Shown: positions 8,284 to 16,323 of the stretch, in pieces
Layout of the letters: each line of letters starts with the position of its first letter
How positions within the stretch are numbered: the stretch's first letter is position 1
Origin: Sphingomonas sp. CFBP 8760
Lineage (GTDB): Bacteria > Pseudomonadota > Alphaproteobacteria > Sphingomonadales > Sphingomonadaceae
Assembly (NCBI RefSeq): GCF_014841615.1
Contig: NZ_JACYUG010000002.1
Coordinates: 1-64,000 of the forward strand
Direction of reading: 5' to 3'
DNA length: 64,000 nucleotides
The notes under the pieces: generated by a model
Database searches by the model: none
Told to the model about the DNA's origin: nothing
The model's input: the letters and a program-made list of their open reading frames with translations, nothing else
Program-made: the position numbers and the translations under genes

Positions 8284-9481
8284 GTCGTCTCCCCCTGCGG
8301 CCGAGGTCGTGAGCCTCGGATGCCGCCTCAACATCGCCGAAAGCGAAACCATCCGCGCGTTGATCGTGGGGCGGGACATGGTTGTCGTCAACAGTTGCGC
8401 GGTGACCAACGAGGCGGTGAAGCAGACCCGCGCCGCGATCCGCCGCGCCCGCCGCGACCGGCCGGAAGCGGAGATCGTGGTCACCGGTTGCGCGGCGGCG
8501 ATCGATCCGGCGGGGTTCGCCGCGATGCCGGAGGTGACGCGGGTGGTCGCGAACGATGCCAAGCTGGCCCCGGCCAGCTGGGGCCTGTCCACCCCCCTGC
8601 CCGCTACCCTGTTCACCGGCCACGCCCGCGCGTTCGTCGAGGTGCAGAACGGCTGCGACCATGCCTGCACCTTCTGCATCATCCCGCAGGGTCGCGGCGC
8701 CAGCCGATCGATCCCCGCCGGCGCGGTGGTGGATCGGATCGCGGCGCTGGTCGATGCCGGCCACCGGGAGGTGGTGCTGACCGGGGTCGACGTGACCAGC
8801 TATGGTCACGACCTGCCCGGCGCACCGATGCTGGGATCGCTGGTGGAACGCATCCTGCGCGGCGTGCCCGAGCTGGAGCGGTTGCGGCTGTCCTCGCTCG
8901 ATTCGGTCGAGATCGACGATCGGCTGTTCGACCTCGTCACCGGCGAGGCACGGGTGATGCCGCACCTGCATCTGTCGCTACAGGCAGGCAACGACCTGAT
9001 CCTGAAGCGGATGAAGCGCCGCCACTCACGTGCCCAGGCGGTGGCGCTGGTCGAGCGGTTGAAGGCAACGCGCCCGGCCATCGCGATCGGGGCGGACCTG
9101 ATCGCCGGCTTCCCGACCGAGGACGAGGCGATGTTCGCCGATACGCTCGCGATCGTCGCCGATTGCGCCATCGTCCACGCCCATATCTTCCCCTATTCGC
9201 CGCGCACCGGCACGCCCGCCGCACGGATGCCGCAGGTCGATCCCGTCATCCGTCGCGACCGCGCCGCCCGGCTGCGCGCGGCGGCAGCGATCCAGCGACG
9301 CGACGGGCTGGCGGCGCAGATCGGTGCCACCGCATCTGTCTTGGTCGAGCGCCCCGGCACGCACGGCCACGCCGCCGACTTCGCCGACGTCCACCTGTCC
9401 ACGCCCGCCGAACCCGGCACCATCGTCTCCGCCACCATCACCGGCGCCACCGACACCCATCTCATCGGAACCACTGTATGA
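8282..9481 (+). CDS. mtaB: tRNA t6A37 methylthiotransferase MtaB
   Basis: A radical-SAM methylthiotransferase, 399 residues, converting t6A37 to ms2t6A in tRNAs reading ANN codons. The N-terminal UPF0004 domain carries its cluster Cys in SLGCRLNIAES, VVNSCAVTNEAV and VVTGCAAA. The radical-SAM cluster CDHACTFC uses Cys125, Cys129 and Cys132. A short C-terminal TRAM-like region ends the protein. The ATG at 8282 matches the family N-terminus but has no clear ribosome site, and it shares CATG with the divergent DUF924 start. The stop overlaps the ftsY start (ATGA). MiaB is less likely because the spacing and end match the MtaB subgroup. Confidence 0.94.
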   Translation: MSSPPAAEVVSLGCRLNIAESETIRALIVGRDMVVVNSCAVTNEAVKQTRAAIRRARRDRPEAEIVVTGCAAAIDPAGFAAMPEVTRVVANDAKLAPASWGLSTPLPATLFTGHARAFVEVQNGCDHACTFCIIPQGRGASRSIPAGAVVDRIAALVDAGHREVVLTGVDVTSYGHDLPGAPMLGSLVERILRGVPELERLRLSSLDSVEIDDRLFDLVTGEARVMPHLHLSLQAGNDLILKRMKRRHSRAQAVALVERLKATRPAIAIGADLIAGFPTEDEAMFADTLAIVADCAIVHAHIFPYSPRTGTPAARMPQVDPVIRRDRAARLRAAAAIQRRDGLAAQIGATASVLVERPGTHGHAADFADVHLSTPAEPGTIVSATITGATDTHLIGTTV

Positions 9482-10413
9482 GCACGACACCCTCCTGGCA
9501 CGACAAGCTGCTCGGCGGCTTCCGGCGAACCTCCGACCGGCTGGTCGGTAACCTCGCCGGTCTCGGCACCGCCCGCCTCGACACGGAAACGCTCGACGAG
9601 GTCGAGGAAGCGCTGATCGCCTCCGATCTCGGCCCCGAAACCGCGGGCCATATCCGCAACCGGCTGGCCGAGGGCAGTTTCGAACGGAACATGGAAGACC
9701 TCGGCATCCGCCTCGTCGTGGCCGAGGAGGTGGAGAAGGCACTGGCCAAGGTCGCCACTCCGCTGGAGATCGACGCCTTTCCCCGGCCGCAGGTGATCCT
9801 GGTCATCGGCGTCAACGGATCGGGCAAGACGACGACGATCGCCAAGCTGGCGCATCTGTTTATGGAACAGGATTACGGCGTGATGCTGGCGGCGGGCGAC
9901 ACGTTCCGCGCCGCCGCGATCGGCCAGTTGCGCACCTGGGCGGACCGGGTCGGCGTGCCGATCGTGACCGGCAAGGAAGGCGGCGACGCGGCGGGTATCG
10001 TCTACGAAGCGGTGAAGCAGGCGACCGCGACCGGCATCGACGTGCTCATCGTCGACACCGCCGGCCGACTTCAGAACAAGCGCGAACTGATGGACGAACT
10101 GTCCAAGATCCGGCGCGTGCTCGGCCGCCTGAACCCGGAGGCGCCGCACGACGTGGTGCTGGTGCTGGATGCCACCACCGGCCAGAACGCCCTCAACCAG
10201 ATCGAGGTGTTCAAGGATGTCGCCGGTGTCACCGGCCTCGTGATGACCAAGCTGGACGGCACCGCGCGCGGCGGCGTGCTGGTGGCGGCGGCGGAACGGT
10301 TCGGCCTGCCGATCCACGCGATCGGCATCGGCGAGGGGATGACCGACCTGCGCCCGTTCGATGCCAACGAGGTCAGCCGGATCATCGCCGGTGTCGAGGG
10401 GGTGCGGAAGTGA
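9478..10413 (+). CDS. ftsY: Signal recognition particle receptor FtsY
   Basis: FtsY, 311 residues, the membrane-associated GTPase that docks Ffh-ribosome complexes at SecYEG. The NG domain shows VIGVNGSGKTTTIAKLA, AGDTFRAAAIGQL, DTAGRLQNKRELMDEL and TKLDGTARGG. The acidic A domain found in E. coli is absent, as in many alphaproteobacteria, so membrane contact probably relies on the N-terminal helix. The start overlaps the mtaB stop by 4 nt and the end overlaps the ispZ start (GTGA), so the three genes form one translationally coupled operon. Confidence 0.97.
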   Translation: MSTTPSWHDKLLGGFRRTSDRLVGNLAGLGTARLDTETLDEVEEALIASDLGPETAGHIRNRLAEGSFERNMEDLGIRLVVAEEVEKALAKVATPLEIDAFPRPQVILVIGVNGSGKTTTIAKLAHLFMEQDYGVMLAAGDTFRAAAIGQLRTWADRVGVPIVTGKEGGDAAGIVYEAVKQATATGIDVLIVDTAGRLQNKRELMDELSKIRRVLGRLNPEAPHDVVLVLDATTGQNALNQIEVFKDVAGVTGLVMTKLDGTARGGVLVAAAERFGLPIHAIGIGEGMTDLRPFDANEVSRIIAGVEGVRK

Positions 10414-11132
10414 CCATCGGCCGCGACATCTATACTGACGCCGCCGCCGGAGTCGCGGAACTGGAAAAGGGGAAACCCGGCATCCGGATGGCGGTGGACT
10501 ATGGGCCGCTGCTGGTCTTCTTCCTGGTCAATTTCCTCGCCCCGGCCGGACCGATGGTCCGGTTGGTGGCGCGGTTCAGCAGCGTCCTGAATGGCATGGA
10601 TCAAGCCGGCGCGCTGGTGATCGCCCGGGTGATCTGTGCGACCACGGCGTTCGTGATCGCCACGGTGATCGCGATCATCGTATCGCGCGTGAAGCTGGGC
10701 CGGGTATCGCCGATGCTGTGGATTTCTGGTGCGCTGGTGATCGTGTTCGGCGGACTGACCGTCTATTTCCACGATCCGCGCTTCATCCAGATGAAACCGA
10801 CGATCGTCTACGCCACCTTCGCGGCGGTGCTGTTCTTTGGCTTCGTCACCGGCCGGCCGCTGCTGGAAGGCCTGTTGGGGACCGCCTATCCCGGCCTGAG
10901 TGCGCTCGGCTGGCGCAAACTGACGCGCAATTGGGCGGTGTTCTTCGTCGCGATGGCACTGCTCAACGAGGTCGTGTGGCGCAATGCCGGCTGGAATTTC
11001 TGGGTGGGCTTCAAGCTGTGGGGCGCGATCCCGCTGACCCTGGGGTTCGCGATGGCCAACATCCCGATGCTGATGCGCCACGGATTGCAGGCCGGCGACG
11101 GTGCCGTGGCCAAGGAACTGCCGCCCGAATAG
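10410..11132 (+). CDS. Inner-membrane septation protein A (IspZ/YciB family)
   Basis: A 240-residue polytopic inner-membrane protein of the YciB/IspZ family, linked in other bacteria to cell envelope and division-complex integrity. Five to six hydrophobic segments are visible, starting with GPLLVFFLVNFLAP, and the family motifs LGWRKLTRNWAVFF and LNEVVWRNAGWNFW are present. The start is a GTG inside the GTGA overlap with ftsY. It is longer than the roughly 180-residue E. coli protein because of a cytosolic N-terminal stretch and a short C-terminal tail. Confidence 0.93.
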   Translation: MTIGRDIYTDAAAGVAELEKGKPGIRMAVDYGPLLVFFLVNFLAPAGPMVRLVARFSSVLNGMDQAGALVIARVICATTAFVIATVIAIIVSRVKLGRVSPMLWISGALVIVFGGLTVYFHDPRFIQMKPTIVYATFAAVLFFGFVTGRPLLEGLLGTAYPGLSALGWRKLTRNWAVFFVAMALLNEVVWRNAGWNFWVGFKLWGAIPLTLGFAMANIPMLMRHGLQAGDGAVAKELPPE

Positions 11133-11141
11133 GCGCCGTCG

Positions 11142-11771
11142 CTACACCAGTACGGTGTCGGGCCGGCCGACCTCGTCCAGCCGGGTCTCGCGGTCGATTT
11201 CCATCAACGGTTTGAGCAGGCCGTCGCGGATGTCGTACACCCAGCCATGCAGCGTCAGTTCGCGGCCGCTGGCGAACGCCGCCTGCACCGTGTCGGTGCG
11301 GGCGAGGTGGATCAGCTGGTCGCGCACGTTCATCTCCACCAGTCGATCGACCCGCGACGTTCCCTCCGGCACCGCTTCCAGTTCGTCGGCGTGGACGCGG
11401 GCAACCTCGCGGGCATTTTCCAGCCAGGTGTCGACCGGGCCGCTGACCCCGCCGTTCAGCACGCCGTGGATGCCGCCGCAGCCGTGATGGCCGCAGAGCA
11501 CGATATTGGGCACCTCCAGCACGTCGACAGCATATTGCAGCACCGACAGCAGGTTGAGATCGTCGTGATGCACCAGATTGGCGATGTTGTTGTGGATGAA
11601 CATCAGGCCGGGCAGCGACTGCGTCTTCTGTTCGGGGCTGATCCGGCTGTCGGAACAGCCGATCCACAGGAATTGCGGACGCGTCTGCCGGCTGAAGAAA
11701 TCGGCATCCTCGTCGGTCAACTCGGCCGACCAGGCGCGGTTGGCGAGCAGCAATTGCTTGGACATCTTCAT
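11142..11771 (-). CDS. Beta-class carbonic anhydrase
   Basis: Cytoplasmic zinc enzyme, 209 residues, interconverting CO2 and bicarbonate. Zinc ligands fit Cys39, His95 and Cys98, with the catalytic Asp41-Arg43 pair in CSDSR and the second site in GHHGCGG. The start ATG overlaps the SulP stop (ATGA); a second ATG two codons later is also possible. Coupling to the transporter suggests bicarbonate supply or pH homeostasis. Its end lies 9 bp from the ispZ stop on the other strand. Confidence 0.97.
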   Translation of the reverse strand: MKMSKQLLLANRAWSAELTDEDADFFSRQTRPQFLWIGCSDSRISPEQKTQSLPGLMFIHNNIANLVHHDDLNLLSVLQYAVDVLEVPNIVLCGHHGCGGIHGVLNGGVSGPVDTWLENAREVARVHADELEAVPEGTSRVDRLVEMNVRDQLIHLARTDTVQAAFASGRELTLHGWVYDIRDGLLKPLMEIDRETRLDEVGRPDTVLV

Positions 11772-13348
11772 GCGGCGTGAACCTCGGCGATGGGGGCATC
11801 GATCATCGGCGCGGTCCGCCCGGCGATGTCGCCACGGATCAGGACGCGGATGTCGCGATACCGGGCGTTCTTGATGAAGGCGTTGATGATGTCGACATTG
11901 TCGAGATCGACATAATTGGTCGAGGTGAGATCGATCATCAGGTTCGCCCCGTCCGGCACCCGCCCCAGGCTCTTCTGCAATTCATACTTGTGGATGAAGT
12001 ACAGGTTGCGCCGGGCCCGGACCAGCCAGTCGTCACCGGCATGGGCGACGGTGACGGCGGTGCGGAAATTGCGGGCGATCACGAACACGAAGCCGACCGC
12101 CATGCCGATCACGATGCCTTCCAGCAGGTCGGTGAACAGGATCGCGGCGACGGTGACGACCAGCGGTACGAACTGGGTCCAGCCCTGCTTGAACCGTTCC
12201 ATGAACAGTTTGGGCTTGGTCAGCTTGTACCCGGTGGCGATCAGCACCGCGGCCAGCGCCGACAGCGGGATCAGGTTCAGGATCGCCGGGATCAGCGCCA
12301 CCGACAGCAACAGCCATGTGCCATGCAGCAGCGTCGACAACTTGCTCTCCGCACCGGCATCGACATTGGCAGAGGAGCGGACGATCACCGAGGTGACGGG
12401 CAGGCCACCGATCAGGCCGGACACGATATTGCCCCCGCCCTGCGCCAGCAATTCCCAGTTCTTGTCGGTGGTGCGGCGCTGCGGATCGATCTCGTCCACT
12501 GCCTTCACGCTCAGCAGCGATTCGAGGCTGGCGACGATCGCGAGGGTGATCGCGACGGTCCAGACGGTGCCGTTGGTGATCGCGGCGAAATCGGGCAGCG
12601 TGAACAGGTTGACGAATTCACCGACGCTGCCGGCGCGCGGCACCTGCACCAGATGGCGGGGGCCAAGCTGCCATTCCGGCTTCACCGCGCCCAGCAGCAT
12701 GTTGCCGAACACGCCGATCAGCACGACGACGAGCGGTCCCGGCACGAAGCGCAACGGCCCCGTCTTCGGTCGTGCGCCGTCCCACCAGAACAGGAATATC
12801 AGGCAGACCGCCGCGATCAGCACCGCGCCGGGGGTCACGCTGCCCGTCAGGCTATCGGTGATCCGGGTGAAGGTGTTGATGCCGTCGCCCGTGGTGAATT
12901 CGAAAATCCCCTCCGCTTCGGCGTCATAGCCGACGGCATGGGGAATCTGTTTCAGGATCAGGATCAGGCCGATCGCCGCCAGCATCCCGGTGATGACCGA
13001 GGAGGGGACGAATTCGGCGAGGATGCCCGCCCGGGTAAAGTAGAAGCCGAGTTGCAGGATGCCCGCCAGCATCACCGCCAGCGTGAATACCTGATAGCTG
13101 GGCAGGCTTTCGATCGCGGCCAGCACGATCACCGTCAGCCCCGCCGCCGGCCCGCTGACCGACAGGGGCGAGCGCGACAGCGACCCCACGACGATGCCGC
13201 CGACGATCCCGGCGATCAGCCCGGAGAACAGCGGCGCCCCCGACGCGAGCGCGACCCCGAGACACAGCGGCAATGCGACGAGCGCAACGACGATCGAGGC
13301 CGGCACATCCGCCCGTGCGGTCGCCAGTAACGACTTGGATGACGGCAC
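11768..13348 (-). CDS. SulP-family anion transporter with C-terminal STAS domain
   Basis: An inner-membrane anion permease of about 526 residues, probably carrying bicarbonate or sulfate. At least ten hydrophobic segments run from PASIVVALVALPLCLGVALA onward. The SulP signature region SLSRSPLSVSGPAAGLTV follows, and a C-terminal STAS domain includes LMIDLTSTNYVDLD. I start at the GTG at 13348 because AGGAG lies 5 nt upstream. An ATG at 13396 is in frame but has no ribosome site and adds 16 poorly conserved residues. The adjacent carbonic anhydrase favours bicarbonate as substrate (inference). A perfect inverted repeat lies upstream. Confidence 0.92.
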   Translation of the reverse strand: MPSSKSLLATARADVPASIVVALVALPLCLGVALASGAPLFSGLIAGIVGGIVVGSLSRSPLSVSGPAAGLTVIVLAAIESLPSYQVFTLAVMLAGILQLGFYFTRAGILAEFVPSSVITGMLAAIGLILILKQIPHAVGYDAEAEGIFEFTTGDGINTFTRITDSLTGSVTPGAVLIAAVCLIFLFWWDGARPKTGPLRFVPGPLVVVLIGVFGNMLLGAVKPEWQLGPRHLVQVPRAGSVGEFVNLFTLPDFAAITNGTVWTVAITLAIVASLESLLSVKAVDEIDPQRRTTDKNWELLAQGGGNIVSGLIGGLPVTSVIVRSSANVDAGAESKLSTLLHGTWLLLSVALIPAILNLIPLSALAAVLIATGYKLTKPKLFMERFKQGWTQFVPLVVTVAAILFTDLLEGIVIGMAVGFVFVIARNFRTAVTVAHAGDDWLVRARRNLYFIHKYELQKSLGRVPDGANLMIDLTSTNYVDLDNVDIINAFIKNARYRDIRVLIRGDIAGRTAPMIDAPIAEVHAA

Positions 13349-13404
13349 CGATACTCCTGTCGTTATATCTCCGCCGGTCGTGACCGGGCCGGCCATGAAC
13401 AGCG

Positions 13405-13422
13405 CATGACATTGGTGTCATG
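13405..13422. promoter_or_regulatory. Inverted repeat, candidate operator for sulP
   Basis: CATGACATTGGTGTCATG is a perfect 7-bp dyad with a 4-nt centre. It lies 57-74 bp upstream of the preferred sulP start and about 130 bp before the divergent J-protein gene. The symmetry suits a dimeric repressor or activator; no family is assigned. Confidence 0.5.
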
Positions 13423-13555
13423 TAGCCGATCGCATAAGTGAGATTGCAGGGACGCGCAACGATCATGGCAGGTTGCCGTGGCTTATGGGGATGATGGATG
13501 CGGCGCGGGTGTTGCTATCCGGTTGCGCTGGCAGCCGGTATGCCTATGTCGTCCG

Positions 13556-14092
13556 ATGATGGCGCACCGCCCGACACGATCGACCGACTGGGGTTTTCCG
13601 CGCTGGCGCGGCTATGGCACGGGCCGGGAGGCCAAGCCGGTACGGCTGTGCGACCGCCATGGCTGCGATGCGCCGGGAAATTGCCCCGCACCCAAATCAC
13701 CCAACAATCCCGATCGCTGGTATTTCTGCCAGGAACACGCCGCCGAGTATAATCGCGGTTGGGACTATTTCGAGGGCCTGTCCGTCGAGGAAGCGGCCGA
13801 GCGTGAGGCGAACGAAACCCGCAGTGCCGATGGCTATGAACGATCCCGCCACTATGCCTGGACGGGGCCGGGCGACGGTACCCGCTCACGCGACGAACTA
13901 CGCGCACTGACCGCGCTGGGGCTGGAGGACGATGCCGGGTTCGAGGCGATCCGCACCGCATGGCGCAAGCTGGCCAAGGAAAACCATCCCGACGTGCGCC
14001 CCGGCGATCCCGACGCCGCCGTCCGGTTCCAGGCGGTCCAGGCTGCCTATGAGGTGCTGCGCGCCGCCGAAGAACGCCGCACCACCGCATGA
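13556..14092 (+). CDS. J-domain protein with N-terminal Cys/His zinc-like motif
   Basis: A protein of about 178 residues ending in a J domain. The KLAKENHPDVRPGDPD segment carries the HPD triad needed to stimulate DnaK. The N-terminal part has a compact Cys/His array (VRLCDRHGCDAPGNC and later WYFCQEHAAEYNRGW) that could bind zinc. The class is common in sphingomonads. The start is uncertain: ATG at 13556 or 13559 precedes the conserved DWGFPRWRGYG segment; a GTG at 13478 is in frame but less likely. The stop overlaps the ferredoxin-like start (ATGA). Substrate unknown; neighbours suggest Fe-S protein handling. Confidence 0.85.
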   Translation: MMAHRPTRSTDWGFPRWRGYGTGREAKPVRLCDRHGCDAPGNCPAPKSPNNPDRWYFCQEHAAEYNRGWDYFEGLSVEEAAEREANETRSADGYERSRHYAWTGPGDGTRSRDELRALTALGLEDDAGFEAIRTAWRKLAKENHPDVRPGDPDAAVRFQAVQAAYEVLRAAEERRTTA

Positions 14093-14397
14093 TCCGTACG
14101 GCGAAAAGCCGGTGGACCGGCGTGGTGCTGGTCTGCGGCAAATGTTCGAAGAAGATCGATGGCGGCTTCGGCGACGATGGCAGAACGTCGCTGGCCAAGG
14201 CGCTGCGCCAGCGTGCCGGCAAGGGCCGCAAGGCGACGCACGGCGTGATCGAGACGAAATGCCTGAAACTCTGCCCGAAGCGCGCCGTGGCGGTGGTCGA
14301 TGCGGCCTGTCCGGAACGCTGGCTGGTGGTCGACGCCGGCGAATCCATCGACGCGGTTGCGGTAAGGATCGGGATGCTGCCGGCCGGTCAGGCGTAA
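14089..14397 (+). CDS. Thioredoxin-like [2Fe-2S] ferredoxin
   Basis: A 102-residue protein resembling the thioredoxin-fold (Shethna-type) [2Fe-2S] ferredoxins. Two Cys pairs, in LVCGKCSKK near residue 16 and TKCLKLCPK near residue 58, are spaced as cluster ligands. A basic, Lys/Arg-rich stretch follows the first pair. It overlaps the upstream J-protein by 4 nt and converges on sufE with a 10-bp overlap of coding ends. An electron carrier or cluster-delivery role is inferred, not shown. Confidence 0.82.
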   Translation: MIRTAKSRWTGVVLVCGKCSKKIDGGFGDDGRTSLAKALRQRAGKGRKATHGVIETKCLKLCPKRAVAVVDAACPERWLVVDAGESIDAVAVRIGMLPAGQA

Positions 14398-14792
14398 CGG
14401 GCCGCCGTCTCCCGGATCAGCGCGATCATGTTGGGGATGCCCTGCGTCCGGTTCGAACTCAGTTGCCGGCCCAGATCGAACGGTGCGAGCGCCGCCGGAA
14501 TGTCGGTGCCCAGGATCGCATCCGGCGCCCGGTCCTGCACGGTCAGCAGGACCAGCGCGATGATGCCCTTGGTGATCGCCGCATTCGAATCGGCCAGAAA
14601 ATGCAGCTTCCCGTCGTCCATCCGGGTCGGATAGATCCAGACGGAGGCCGAACATCCGCGGACCAGCGTCGCCTCGGTCTTCAACGCGTCCGGCATCGGT
14701 TCCAGATCGCGGCCGAGATCGATCAGCAGGCGATACCGGTCGTCGGGATCGAGGAAGTCGTATTCGTCGTGGATATCGGTGATGCTGGGCAT
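14388..14792 (-). CDS. sufE: Cysteine desulfurase activator SufE
   Basis: SufE, 134 residues, accepts persulfide sulfur from SufS and passes it to the SufBCD scaffold. The active Cys lies in LVRGCSASVWI at about residue 47. The C-terminal helix region DLGRQLSSNRTQGIPNM is diagnostic. The remaining suf operon is not in this window. The ATG at 14792 gives the normal family length. Confidence 0.95.
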   Translation of the reverse strand: MPSITDIHDEYDFLDPDDRYRLLIDLGRDLEPMPDALKTEATLVRGCSASVWIYPTRMDDGKLHFLADSNAAITKGIIALVLLTVQDRAPDAILGTDIPAALAPFDLGRQLSSNRTQGIPNMIALIRETAARYA

Positions 14793-14818
14793 GGCCCCTC
14801 GCCTAGCGATTGAACCGC

Positions 14819-14839
14819 GATCCGGGAAGCACCCGGATC
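14819..14839 (-). terminator. Hairpin at the end of the psp-like operon
   Basis: GATCCGGG and CCCGGATC form a perfect 8-bp stem around a 5-nt loop, overlapping the stop codon of the last small gene. No T run follows on the minus strand, so it may stabilise the transcript end rather than terminate it. Confidence 0.35.
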
Positions 14840-15068
14840 AGATGTCCACGCCCGCCGCGATCGCCTCCAGCTTGCGGATACGTTCGCGCAGGTCGGCGAT
14901 CTCGATCCGGGCGCCCGCGGTGGGCGCGGGCAGATCGCCGCTGCGATCGAGCTCGCTCCGCTTCAGTTGCAGCCAGCCGCGCCAACCCGCCAGCCCGCCG
15001 GCGACGATCATGCCCAGCCCGGCCAGCCCGGACAGCGATAGGGTAACGGTGGTGAAAGGATCGATCAT
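14838..15068 (-). CDS. Small membrane protein with short C-terminal coiled coil (psp locus, fifth extra gene)
   Basis: A 76-residue protein with one N-terminal hydrophobic segment (about residues 8-27), a basic turn and a C-terminal helix. The helix includes IADLRERIRKLEAI, a shortened form of the L-x-x-R-x-x-x-x-E motif shared by the upstream small proteins. The ATG at 15068 is preceded by GGGAGG with 5-nt spacing. It is the last and most divergent member of the series. The function is unknown. Confidence 0.8.
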   Translation of the reverse strand: MIDPFTTVTLSLSGLAGLGMIVAGGLAGWRGWLQLKRSELDRSGDLPAPTAGARIEIADLRERIRKLEAIAAGVDI

Positions 15069-15088
15069 GGTCGCCTCCCTGTTGATCT

Positions 15089-15331
15089 TCAGCGATCGCG
15101 CAGCCGCTCGATCTCGCGATCGAGGCCGAGGCTGCCGTGGTTGTCGGTAACGACCCGCTCCAGCACCGCGACGCGGTCCTTGAGCTGGCGGATTTCATCC
15201 TGCGCGCGGATCGCGTCGGCGCTCTGCACCGTGCGGTCCTGTTGTTGTCCCAGCGACTGGTATCGTCGCGACATCACCTTCGCGATGGCGACGATGAGGA
15301 CGATCAGGACGGTCATCGAAAAGGGGTTCAT
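15089..15331 (-). CDS. Small PspB-like membrane coiled-coil protein (fourth extra gene)
   Basis: An 80-residue protein with an N-terminal transmembrane segment (residues 5-20), a basic SRR turn, and a helical region with the shared motif (LKDRVAVLERVVTD, then REIERLR). It resembles PspB in size and layout but not closely in sequence. It lies 20 bp upstream of the last gene and 27 bp downstream of the previous one. No enzymatic residues are seen; helix packing with its paralogues is the likely role. Confidence 0.82.
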   Translation of the reverse strand: MNPFSMTVLIVLIVAIAKVMSRRYQSLGQQQDRTVQSADAIRAQDEIRQLKDRVAVLERVVTDNHGSLGLDREIERLRDR

Positions 15332-15358
15332 CGGTCTTGCTCTCTATGTATCGACAGG

Positions 15359-15637
15359 TCAGCCAAGCTTGACCGGCTCGGCGCGTTCGTCGCGCAACCG
15401 GTCGATCTCGTCGGACAGGTCCATGCCGCGATCGGTGACGATCCGTTCCAGCACGCGCACGCGCTGTTCCAGCCGCTCGGTCTGCGCGGCATATTGTGCC
15501 GCCTTCTCGGCGACCATCGATGCCTCCAGTTCTATCCGGCGATGCTGGTAGGCGAACCATGGCTTGACGAAGACGCCGCCGAAGATCGCGAGCAGGCCGC
15601 AGGAAATGCCCAGAATGGGGATGATGCGCGGGGACAT
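15359..15637 (-). CDS. Small PspB-like membrane coiled-coil protein (third extra gene)
   Basis: A 92-residue protein with a transmembrane segment at about residues 6-24 and a long heptad-patterned helix. The shared motif LEQRVRVLERIVTD lies at residues 56-69 and is followed by DEIDRLR. The ATG at 15637 has GAGGA 6 nt upstream, itself overlapping the previous stop region. This is one of the best examples of the repeated C-terminal signature. Confidence 0.84.
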   Translation of the reverse strand: MSPRIIPILGISCGLLAIFGGVFVKPWFAYQHRRIELEASMVAEKAAQYAAQTERLEQRVRVLERIVTDRGMDLSDEIDRLRDERAEPVKLG

Positions 15638-15646
15638 CGGTGATCC

Positions 15647-15973
15647 TCAGTTGGCCGGGCTGCGCAGCCGGTCGATCTCGTGGCTCAACAGGCTGCCGCT
15701 GTCGGTCACGATCCGCTCGACGACGATCAGCCGGTCCTTCATCGAGCCGATCTCGGCGCGGAGTTGCGCATTCTCCTGACTGAGCAGCTTCACCCGCTCG
15801 ACCGTCTCATCATCCTTCTTGGGATAGACCGACCGGCCCCGGGCGCCGTCGAGCGGATAACCATGCTTCATCCGCAGCCACGTGGTGGTGACCCAGCCAC
15901 CCATCATCAGCAAAAACATGACGGCCATGAACGAAAACACGACCTGGATGAGCTGAAATTTATCCGGTGACAT
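15647..15973 (-). CDS. Small PspB-like membrane coiled-coil protein (second extra gene)
   Basis: A 108-residue protein with a transmembrane segment near residues 10-29, a loop containing KHGYPLDGARG, and a helix with MKDRLIVVERIVTD at residues 78-91 followed by HEIDRLR. The KHG-P/A loop after the membrane segment is shared with the next gene upstream. GGGAG lies 7 nt before the ATG at 15973. A recent duplication with that neighbour is plausible. Confidence 0.84.
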   Translation of the reverse strand: MSPDKFQLIQVVFSFMAVMFLLMMGGWVTTTWLRMKHGYPLDGARGRSVYPKKDDETVERVKLLSQENAQLRAEIGSMKDRLIVVERIVTDSGSLLSHEIDRLRSPAN

Positions 15974-15991
15974 ATGATGGCTCCCTGAATG

Positions 15992-16273
15992 TCAGCGTAG
16001 CGCGTCGATGGCGCGGGCGGTGCGTTCGGCGGGATCGGTTGCGATCCGTTCGAGGACGGCGATCCGCTCCTCCAGCCGGCCGACCTGTCCGGCCAGCTTC
16101 TCGTTCTCCGACGTCAGCAGCTGCATCGTGCGGCGCGCCTGCGGGTCTTCGGTATTGCCCCGGTCGTCGCCGGGCGCGTGGCCATGTTTGGCGCGGATCC
16201 AGTTGTTCACGATCCAGCCGCCGATCAACATGGCGATGATCGCCAGCACGAAGAACGGTTTATCCCAGTCCAT
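15992..16273 (-). CDS. Small PspB-like membrane coiled-coil protein (first extra gene)
   Basis: A 93-residue protein with a transmembrane segment right after MDWDKPF, a KHGHAPGDDRG loop, and a helix ending in LEERIAVLERIATD then AIDALR. I choose the ATG at 16273 because GGGAG sits 8 nt upstream; an ATG at 16279 is closer than usual to that site. The gene begins 50 bp after pspC. Membrane segment, loop and motif are in the same order as in the next gene. Confidence 0.83.
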   Translation of the reverse strand: MDWDKPFFVLAIIAMLIGGWIVNNWIRAKHGHAPGDDRGNTEDPQARRTMQLLTSENEKLAGQVGRLEERIAVLERIATDPAERTARAIDALR

Positions 16274-16323
16274 CGTCATCACTCCCTATTGGATTGTCTG
16301 TCGTCGACCCCTGCCGGGACGGT

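Noticed and set aside
14838..16273. The run of short genes as fragments of one broken larger gene
   Set aside because: Each has its own membrane segment, most have a good ribosome site, and the shared motif recurs rather than continues, so they are separate genes.
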